The notes beneath the pieces were generated by a model, which was not told the origin of the DNA, did no database searches, and worked only from the letters and a program-made list of their open reading frames with translations. The translations under genes were made by a program, and so were the position numbers. Positions 57,111 to 64,000 of a stretch of DNA of 64,000 bases are shown in pieces. Source of the DNA: Thelephora terrestris (lineage: Eukaryota; Basidiomycota; Agaricomycetes; Thelephorales; Thelephoraceae); contig WIUZ02000006.1 of the NCBI GenBank assembly GCA_015956445.1, positions 1,488,001 to 1,552,000 of the forward strand, given 5' to 3'. Numbering within the stretch: the stretch's first letter is position 1; each line of letters opens with the position of its first letter.

Positions 57111-57258
57111 GGAAGAGTGTTCGCTCCTTCTTTTCCCCATTCTCAATCTCTTCTGTACTCCTCTACCCACAATCTGAATATAAAAAGTAAGCCTGAGGAA
57201 TTCTCCTCACGTCTTACTCCTCCTAACCTATTCTAAGCAGGAATCCTCCTGCCAGTGT

Positions 57259-57882
57259 ATGTTCAGTGCTCCCAATCCTTTCCCCTCCACTAGCCCAGTC
57301 ACTCGCCCTGATATCCCCGACGCCAGGAGATCTATCTGGGAGTATAAACTCATCAGGAGTCTCCAAGTAAATCGTACAAACGGTTTACTAACCCATTTCC
57401 CTTACTACCGTCCCTTCGCTGCCCTCAACGCAGGAGTCACCACTCCTCCTTTCCTCCTAGGCGCAGATCATCAGTTCCTTTGGAACTCCGACCTCACTGA
57501 GAGCGTCCTAGCAACCGTCTATTTCAGTGTTAGCCCTGCCTTTTACTTCCCTTCTCCCAAAGTTCATCTAACCACCAATGTTCACACTCACTGCCCTGCC
57601 CTTATCGTTCTTTGGTGGGATATTCCAACTGAATTACCTTATTCGATTATAGAATATCTCGTTCAATTCGAACAACTCAGCGGTCAAGACTTTGAACCGT
57701 TCGTTCAACAACTATCTCAATTCTGCCACGACCATCACTCGCCTGTCCATCCTTATCAAACAGAGTCACCACTCTCACTTGATATTCCCCCTCTCCTCGT
57801 CTCTACACCCGGAACCCCCTTCCGCACTCGACCCGACACCCCTCACCCATCCGCTAATCCTCTAGCGTCCCACAAACAGTAA
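57259..57882 (+). CDS. Unknown 207-residue frame in the downstream half of LTR L3
   Basis: ATG at 57259 lies 150 bp after a TATA box and the frame ends 20 bp before the LTR terminus. The product starts MFSAPNPFPSTSPVTRPDIP and has a compact, aromatic middle (FLLGADHQFLWNSDLTES; CPALIVLWWDIPTELPY) that looks like a folded domain, then a proline/serine-rich tail. It matches no family I recognise. The other LTR families here do not show a frame of this length in that position. Confidence 0.5.
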   Translation: MFSAPNPFPSTSPVTRPDIPDARRSIWEYKLIRSLQVNRTNGLLTHFPYYRPFAALNAGVTTPPFLLGADHQFLWNSDLTESVLATVYFSVSPAFYFPSPKVHLTTNVHTHCPALIVLWWDIPTELPYSIIEYLVQFEQLSGQDFEPFVQQLSQFCHDHHSPVHPYQTESPLSLDIPPLLVSTPGTPFRTRPDTPHPSANPLASHKQ

Positions 57883-57907
57883 GCAGGCCTACAACCCTGA
57901 CAGGAAC

Positions 57908-58036
57908 GGATGCGGAACAGGCATCGGGGGGTGCGGTGTTCGAGGTTCACGATCGTAGTAGTGGACTCTCCCGTTGTCGCTGTACACTGGTGAGAAGGCG
58001 TTGTGATCCGTGTCACCTTGGGACGGTGGGAGGGGG
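57908..58036 (-). pseudogene. Unknown host gene fragment, part 2
   Basis: The minus strand reads IPLPPSQGDTDHNAFSPVYS then DNGRVHYYDREPRTPHPP. It abuts the duplicated GGAAC of L3 and appears to continue at 54694 on the far side. The other end meets a partial palindromic element. Nothing more can be said of its function. Confidence 0.4.
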
Positions 58037-58522
58037 ATCCGGGAACACTGCAAGGAAACTGGAAAACTGGGAACATTTTGAATGAACTTGTGATGTTCCC
58101 AGTTTTTCCAGTTTCCTTGCAGTGTTCCTGCAGTGTTCCTGACCTTTGCCAAACTCAGTACATCACAGTCGGTGGCACCAGTACATTCTGGATGTACCAC
58201 CCCAGAACACTGCAAATACACTGTTTGGGTGCATTTTGAATTTTCCTGACCAGGAACATTGTAAATGTGCTGATCGTCAACATCGAGGGAACTTTCTTTG
58301 GGAAAATTCTGAATGTACCCATGGATTACCTAATGGGAACATCACTGGAACACTGTGAATGTACTGTCCATTTTCTGTCCTGGAACACTGCAAGGAAATT
58401 GGCCTGGAAAATTCAGGATGTCTTTGCAATGTACTGGGTCTGTTTTTGCCAGGTACATTGTCCATTTCCTTACAATGAACTTGCAATGTTCTGGACCGTA
58501 ACACCACCCCTTGCCCCCAGTG
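58037..58522. mobile_element. Palindromic-type CACTG element, subfamily 4, partial
   Basis: The right end (CACCCCTTGCCCCCAGTG) is intact and the interior is filled with GCAGTGTTC/GAACACTGCA and TTCCTTGCAGTG motifs. The left end lacks the expected CACTGGGG terminus, so its left border is approximate. The bases after the right end (ATT) have no partner. It shares its terminal 60 bp layout with 44614-44876. Confidence 0.65.
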
Positions 58523-58702
58523 ATTCTTGAATCTTAGCTCAGACATCGAAACAACCACGTCCTAACGACACATCAGCCACTTGTCTTACCAAGAGAACTC
58601 AGACTTATCCCTGAAGGCTGGTATGGCAGACGCTTATGCTTGCCTATTTCACCATCAGCCCGGACGCCACAACATCAACATCCTCATGACACAAGCCACC
58701 TG
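58523..58702. other. Short spacer between a partial palindromic element and L2b
   Basis: No gene is supported. Its last part, near 58650-58700, resembles the sequence right after L2b (61650-61700; both contain an ACATCCTCATGAC-type stretch). It may be the upstream region of the gene at 61961. Confidence 0.35.
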
Positions 58703-58707
58703 TTTAC

Positions 58708-61643
58708 TGTCAGGGCCACTCTTCGCCCTTCAGGTACCAGTGCTGTTGGTGAGTCGCAACTCCAACCAACAAGAAACAATGGGGCAAAGGGGGAACGACT
58801 TCCCTATATCCACCCAAAGTCTACGTGGTCCAAAACGCGATGGACGAGCGTTCTCCGGTAGGTTGTCCGAATTCACAGCAGGAGTGCCGAGCCTCTATCA
58901 GGTAAATCCCTATCGTCTTCTGAGGGCAGATACAAGAGCCCGAGGATGGCGCCTCAAACTGATGACTTGATCCAAAGAGCAGTGCGGAACTCGATGTCGT
59001 GTCCGAGCTCGCTTCAAACACCGGTTAAGGATCAAGACTGAGTGAGAGAGGAGAGCGAACGGTTCAAGGAGTTACTCGATAAGCTCTTCAGTGGCCTACA
59101 GCAAATACACCGATGCTGCAAGGAGAAGAGGACTTCCCGAGATATCAAAGATGGGGAGTCCTCAGCTACTCTACTGGTACCTATATAGGAGAGTGGCCGG
59201 GACATAGATAACCCTATCTAATAATAACTCGGAGCAAAGAAGGGCCGAGAGTAAGCTGGAACAGTAAGCGGCCCGGGATGTGGAATAGAAATGATAAAGG
59301 AATGACTAATGGGTCAGGGTTCGTGAGAGAATAAGAAAGGGGTCGTGACGTCGTGTGGGAAAGGAATGACAAAGGATAATATCACATGCAAAGACGAACC
59401 AATGAGAGGACGACGCGTCAGGTCGTCCGCTCGGGACAACAAAGGACCGAGTGGGGCTTTGAATGTCGGGGGCGAATGTATGAGGAGTCTGGACCGGTGA
59501 AATGATGGGCCGAGCCAATGGCGGATAGGGCGTGAGCGCTGTTGAGGGTCGAATAAAGCGTAGTGCGAACTGGCCATTGGATCCATCAAACTCCCTTCTT
59601 CCCCAAATCAACAATCCCACCAACCAACTACTCATCCACTATGCCCATGATCTCCGATCGTGTCTTCCGTGCTGAGAACAGCACTGCTACCATCGAGTCT
59701 GCGGATCCTCGATCTGTGCAGAACAAGGGTTACTTCCTTCCGAACACCAACGTGGCGTACCCTAGTTATCGCAAGGTGCGACGTCACGTGTCGCCGTTTA
59801 CTGGCAGCAACTGACATCGCATCGTAGATCTTCGCGGTTGCCGACAAGGTGGATGCTCGACAACTGGAGGCAACGATCGCCAAGCCTCCCCACTACTTGA
59901 CCATAGATGACGAGTTGTGGTATCACAACTTGATTGATCACAAGTTACAGGAGTCTATGCGCGGGGTCACGTTTGACACCGAGTTGCGTATGCCATGGGA
60001 GACTCCGGTGGCGTCATCGTTGTGGGGTCTTCTGAAGATGGGGATCTACGATCTGGGGAATGGAGAAGGAAGATGGCCTGGAGCAACTCACTCCCAACAC
60101 TATACAGCAGCCGTCGGCCACCGCCTTTGGTTCCTATTGAGGACGGAACAGAAAGCGGTGAGTCGGTCTGTGCATCCCGCTTGTGGGATGACACTGATTG
60201 ACTTCTTGGAATGAGCAGCTGAAGCGTGAGGTGAAGGAGGCGAAGGACGACGCCCGTAGGATGTACTCGGAGGCGTTGGACATGAAGAAAACGCTCCTCC
60301 TTATGAACGACACTCTTTGGGTGACGTTTGAGAGCGAGATGCTGGCAATGCGCGAGGAACACAACCGGTTGGTTGAGTCCTTGAAGGAACGGGACGACAC
60401 CATCCAACAAGACCTGATCGAGGTCGACCGACGGCTCAACCGTCATAGAAGGGCTCTGAATGAGCTCGACACCAAGGTTGGTGCGACTTCTCCTGGTCTT
60501 TACCCAAGAGAGCTCACGCCACTTCTAGGTTGACACGTTGGACGACGCCTTGCCATTGCTGGGTGCTCGGGTCGAGTCCATGAGCGAGCGGTTGTGCCAT
60601 TGCCGCACTCGTTCGGTGGCTGCGGTTCGCGACGAGTCCGGAGACGAGTCGATTCCTGATTGGATGGCTTCTCCCATAGGTGGGATGTCGGTTGACATAT
60701 TTGGCTTGTCCACTGACATCCCTTCTTAGTTTCCGATGGGTCGTACCGCACACCTGCGCATACTGATGGCGGGGAGGAGGTCGTTCGCGAGACGTCCGAG
60801 GAGACGGCCGTGAATCCGGTTAGCAGTTCTCCTGAGTTGGAGTACACGGGGGAGAACGAAGTAGCTGTCCCGATTCCGCCTCCGTCGATCTCGCCGGTGC
60901 GTGGGCAACGTTCTATCCGTGCTCGTCGTTGGGTTCCTTATCGCGGGGCACTTCGTCCAGCGCACCGCATGCGTCCCAGTAATCCCAACGTTGTCCGCCA
61001 GGGTGGAGACATTGAATCCACCGTCCTATTCCGATGCGACGATGCTACAATGTCGCGTGGATCGCGGCGAGCTGATTCCGGTGGAGTCCGTTGACGTGAA
61101 CGGCTTAACCGACCTTACGCTCTTGTCGGTCCAGCGTGCAGCGGAGGCCGTTCGCCTGGTGGCTCAACTGACCGAGAGAGTGGAGGGTTGGTCAGTCCAG
61201 AGGACTCTGGATCAGACTACGGTTGATTCAGCGAGGAACCGCCTTTGCGCCGAGGTTCAGTTGGCCGTCGCTCATCGTCTGGAGGAAGCTCGGGTCGTCG
61301 AGATGGTCGACGAGGAAGTCGACGAGAATGCCTCGGAGGGGACGGAGGAGGAGGTTGCCAGTGCTGAGGAGTACTGGCAGACTAGGTCTTGACGACTGGG
61401 GTTTGTACGCCTTAGTCCTCGTTCATAGAGTCCGGGCGGATTCAACTCCGTCAGTTTGGTAGTCTTGTGTCTTCGCTGCGCGCCGTGTGTAATATCATCA
61501 GTGTCCTTGTCTGTGTTCCTTGATGACGTGTGAGTCGTGATAAGGGAAATGATAAGATAAGAAAGGGGTATAGGTAAGGAAAGTGGGCGAAAGTTGGGTG
61601 TAAAAAATGGTTCGAAAAGGGAATAAAATTCAGCACGCTGACA
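58708..61643 (-). mobile_element. L2 giant solo-LTR-like unit, copy b
   Basis: Inverted copy of 2007-4940. On the plus strand it begins TGTCAGGGCC and ends CACGCTGACA, flanked by the 5-bp duplication TTTAC (58703-58707 and 61644-61648). Its own duplication shows that it is an independent insertion and not part of a larger inverted duplication. The TATA box reads on the minus strand near 59187-59180. It lies about 310 bp upstream of the ATG of the gene at 61961. Confidence 0.87.
59641..61392 (+). CDS. Antisense accessory gene inside LTR L2b
   Basis: ATG at 59641 (MPMISDRVFRAEN) and stop at 61390-61392. About five short introns with GT and AG ends (roughly 50-65 bp each, between 59.78 and 60.96 kb) separate coding blocks that stay in frame, giving about 490 residues. 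A globular N-terminal part (LTIDDELWYHNLIDHKLQES; SSLWGLLKMGIYDLG) is followed by a strongly helical, probably coiled-coil part (LKREVKEAKDDARRMYSEAL; EEHNRLVESLKERDDTIQQD), then a proline-rich linker and an acidic helical tail. No known domain is recognised. It looks intact. It is antisense to the LTR and starts about 450 bp from its TATA box, facing away. Confidence 0.65.
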
Positions 61644-61884
61644 TTTACCATCAGGCCGAATGCACGATCTTCTCCTATCTTCAACGTCAACACCACATCC
61701 TCATGACCCAACAACCCCTCTTAGAAAGAAAAGACAGATTTGCCGCCTGCAGCTGGCAAATCCTTGGCCACTCGATCTGCTCAAACCCCTCATTCTTATC
61801 CCAAATTGTCAATCTGCAACATACTCGTGACACACTGGTTCGCGGACTTAGTAAGCGACTTACTAAGACCCCCCCACGGGTGGT

Positions 61885-61900
61885 CAGCACATATAAGGCA
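61885..61900 (+). promoter_or_regulatory. Probable core promoter of the gene at 61961
   Basis: ACATATAAGGCAGC near 61888-61901 is a TATA-like box about 65 bp before the ATG at 61961. It supports the choice of that start over the open frame that continues further upstream. Confidence 0.45.
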
Positions 61901-61960
61901 GCTTTGAACACCCCACATACACTTCCCCACCCCCACTCAGATCCCCACATCCCTCTCTCA

Positions 61961-63238
61961 ATGACCGACAACCTTTTGCCTGGCATGTCGTTCCAGGACC
62001 ACACTGGTCCTGATGGCATTTATGCTTCCTGCCACAAGAAATTCATTGATCATCCTGACTCGCTTGCTCGTATTAACTTCAGTTCAGACTTCCTCGCCCA
62101 AACCAATGTATGGCCTGTCGACCACTACGCCACTCGCTTCTATCGACCTTTGGACATTGACCAGGACCTCGCCATGACACTCTTTGGTGAAGTCTTGGAT
62201 GAGTCCAATGGAACTGGCCTTGGTGTGAAAGGCGGCTCAAAGCGCACCAATGTAAGCCCTTCTTTTGATCTCAACTTTGCCTTGCTGATGTATTACGTAG
62301 CCCAAGTTCATGGATCCCATCAAGATCAAAGACATCCTCACGCTAGGAGTCCCAACTGATGCAGACAAGCCGCTTGTTGACCTCTTCAATGACCAGATTG
62401 TTACCCTTCGACAGGTTGTTGAAGAGCTCCCTGTATCCCCTGGTAGTGAGGCATGTAAAATTCCTTGCTCAGGGTTATATCCTCACTTACAACTTCACTT
62501 AGGACTATAAGAAACGGGTGCAGTGGACCAAACACAGGATGGGCGCCATTGACCCTTCAATCATTTCTGTCAACTTGCCATACAAGTATATGGTATGTCA
62601 CTCCGGAGTTATTTACTCTTGATCGACCTCACCTTTGCTTACAGCAACTGCCTAAGCCAGCTGCATCCGCAAAGTTGCAAAAGTGCATGTCGGACAAGGA
62701 CATTGGTGACTCGAAGCCAGGTTTGTATTGAACTGTCTTCTGTGCACTTAGTTTGTAAGCTCATCCTTACACAGACCAGATTTTGTTGACATCCACCTAT
62801 GAACCTGACAGGATGGGCGATTTTGACCAGAGTCTCAAACTCCAGGGTGCTCAATTGACCCAGCAGCCGATCTACGATCAAGACTCAGAGCTCGTTCCAC
62901 CGTGTAAAGCTCCATTCGTGTTTAGGAAAGGCGCCTTGATCGCGGTCGAAGCTCAACTTTCGGTCTTTCATTTCGTCAACGATCCCAAAGACCCTAATCA
63001 TGTAGGTTCTTTTCTTTGTACCTCCTGCGCCCTCAGCTAAAATTTGTTCCAGCTCTTTCAACTTTTGGCCTCCAGGGTGAAGATATTGGCGCCATCTCCC
63101 TTGGCATATCAGGAGCTAAAACCCTTCCACCCCCTTCCTCAAAGGAAAGTCCTCCCATCCCGCAGCTCCATGTTTGACACAATGATGCTCAAAACCAGTG
63201 GAAAAGCCACAGGTTTGAACATGGACCTCAACACCTAA
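61961..63238 (+). CDS. Six-exon gene of unknown function (about 339 residues)
   Basis: Exons: 61961-62251, 62301-62450, 62503-62592, 62645-62720, 62775-63001 and 63053-63238. All introns are about 50 bp. Five of the six-exon junction signals are GT-AG or fit one clearly, while the second intron needs a GC donor (GAG/GCATGT), since the nearby GT would bring a stop. The protein starts MTDNLLPGMSFQDHTGPDGI and contains VKIL-type hydrophobic blocks and a FVFRKGALIAVEAQLSVFHF strand-rich block. No signal peptide or membrane helix is seen. I do not recognise the family. The intact frame suggests a living gene. L2b inserted about 310 bp upstream may affect its control. Confidence 0.7.
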
Positions 63239-64000
63239 TCCTGGGCAACTCAAGAAAGCCAACATGGCACAATTTTGCTGCCTATCTTTCTTCGGTCAAG
63301 TTGTTGTACTGATATACAAGTGCCTTCTCCCTATGTGATTATTCCTGTAGCTACATCTATGTACTGGTCTTGTTGAATCATCAAACCTCAGTCACAAATT
63401 GCTCCTCGGTTCTGCCACCTGTTTGTATTATTTAGTGCAGTATCGTAAATAAATAAAATAAGAGGAGAACACGAACAAAGAAACCCAATTTGATCGACTG
63501 GCCGATCCAAATGGCCGCACTTGGGTGTGATGGTGTAATCACTTTTACGCCATCCATCAAAATCCCTGTCAGGCGTTCAAACTTTTCATGCAATGCTGCT
63601 TACTAAGGGTAGAGTCACCACGCCTCTTTGCTCGATGAGAATTGAGCATTTGATGGGTTGCCACAAAAAATTTGCCTGCATCTTTGTAAGGTCATTTATA
63701 AACTAGAATCACTCGTAGCTATGTCAATGTGTTGGTATCAATATCTTATTTTGAATCACTATTCTACCGTCCTGGGTGTTGCCGCTTGCCGGCCCTAGTC
63801 CTTGTTTCCTTTCCTACTGCATTGCAGAGTTGTTCAAAAGATATCCTCCGCATCTGGTTTGCACGGTGGTCTTCCAGCCAACATTGTTCAAACACCCTCC
63901 CCAGATTTTTGGCGGATCTGAGGTGTGCTGCCTCCTCCGGTTTCTCCAGTCCAGTTCCCTCAATGTTTAGCCACATTGACATCAATGTTAACATCCAGCC
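63239..64000. other. Downstream intergenic sequence
   Basis: An AT-rich 3' region with AATAAATAAAATAAG near 63450, a plausible 3'-end signal for the preceding gene. No supported gene, RNA or repeat is seen up to the window edge. Confidence 0.4.

Larger units (their letters stand above)
54695..57902 (+). mobile_element. L3 giant solo-LTR-like unit
   Basis: Begins TGTCACGAACG and ends CTACAACCCTGACA, flanked by the 5-bp duplication GGAAC (54690-54694 and 57903-57907). It is about 2.25 kb long once the palindromic element at 55390-56342 is set aside. TATATAA at 57104-57110 is followed by about 790 bp to the LTR end. An antisense gene lies upstream of the TATA box. A sense frame of 207 codons lies downstream. 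No internal direct repeat is seen. It splits an unknown minus-strand host gene. Confidence 0.83.

Noticed and set aside
57985-58522. Full-length subfamily-4 element starting at CACTGGTGAG (57985)
   Set aside because: The proposed left end matches the consensus only in part and its flank (GTA) does not match the right flank (ATT).
1-61643. One large inverted duplication joining both window ends
   Set aside because: Similarity stops exactly at the LTR-like termini and each complete unit has its own 5-bp duplication, so these are independent insertions.
63764-63994. Small frames at the right edge
   Set aside because: Short, without partner exons, domains or promoter signs.

Overview
The window looks like accessory, transposon-packed DNA from a filamentous basidiomycete, probably an agaricomycete. 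The reasons are short GT-AG introns of about 50-65 bp, a Tnp2-type (CACTA/Plavaka-like) transposase with SAP-like motifs, Ty3/gypsy elements including a chromovirus, and decayed single-copy eukaryotic genes (a DUF2415/WD40 gene and cullin-1). Assignment to a genus is not possible from the sequence alone. I see no rRNA, tRNA or CRISPR.

Layout. 1-555 is one end of a large LTR (family L1) running off the window. 556-28970 is a broken Tnp2 transposase gene split by an L2 LTR unit (2007-4940) and a Ty3/gypsy element A (5071-28105). Element A holds a complete chromovirus-type element B (14409-24811), and both A and B hold long palindromic elements. 29280-31926 is a small coiled-coil gene carrying another palindrome. 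32153-39961 is a block of decayed host genes: two WD40 genes with C-terminal membrane segments, a DUF2415/WD40 gene and a cullin-1 piece. Direct repeats R1 and R2 bracket the last two. 40981-44613 is a 3.6-kb near-perfect palindrome with telomere-like repeats. 44877-53884 is a 3'-truncated Ty3/gypsy element C on the minus strand, interrupted by an L1 LTR unit and a palindromic element. 54403-58036 is an unknown host gene fragment split by LTR unit L3. 58708-61643 is a second L2 unit in the opposite orientation to the first. 61961-63238 is a six-exon gene of unknown function.

Two patterns stand out. First, seven complete palindromic elements and two partial ones share the terminus CACTGGGG(G/A)CAAGGGG or CACTGGGGGCAGGGG. 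All seven complete copies have a matching 3-bp target duplication. They form at least four subfamilies, each filled end to end with its own short motif. The CACTG ends and 3-bp duplications fit the CACTA superfamily, to which the broken Tnp2 gene also belongs, so a CACTA-type transposase is the likely mobiliser.

Second, three unrelated LTR families (L1, L2, L3; 2.3-2.9 kb without inserts, TG...CA ends, 5-bp target duplications) each carry an intron-containing gene antisense to the LTR, upstream of the LTR's own TATA box. Element A has a similar antisense reading region that reaches into its 3' LTR. This looks like a repeated architectural theme. The nesting order (Tnp2 gene, then LTR units and A, then B, then palindromes) makes the palindromes among the youngest arrivals.
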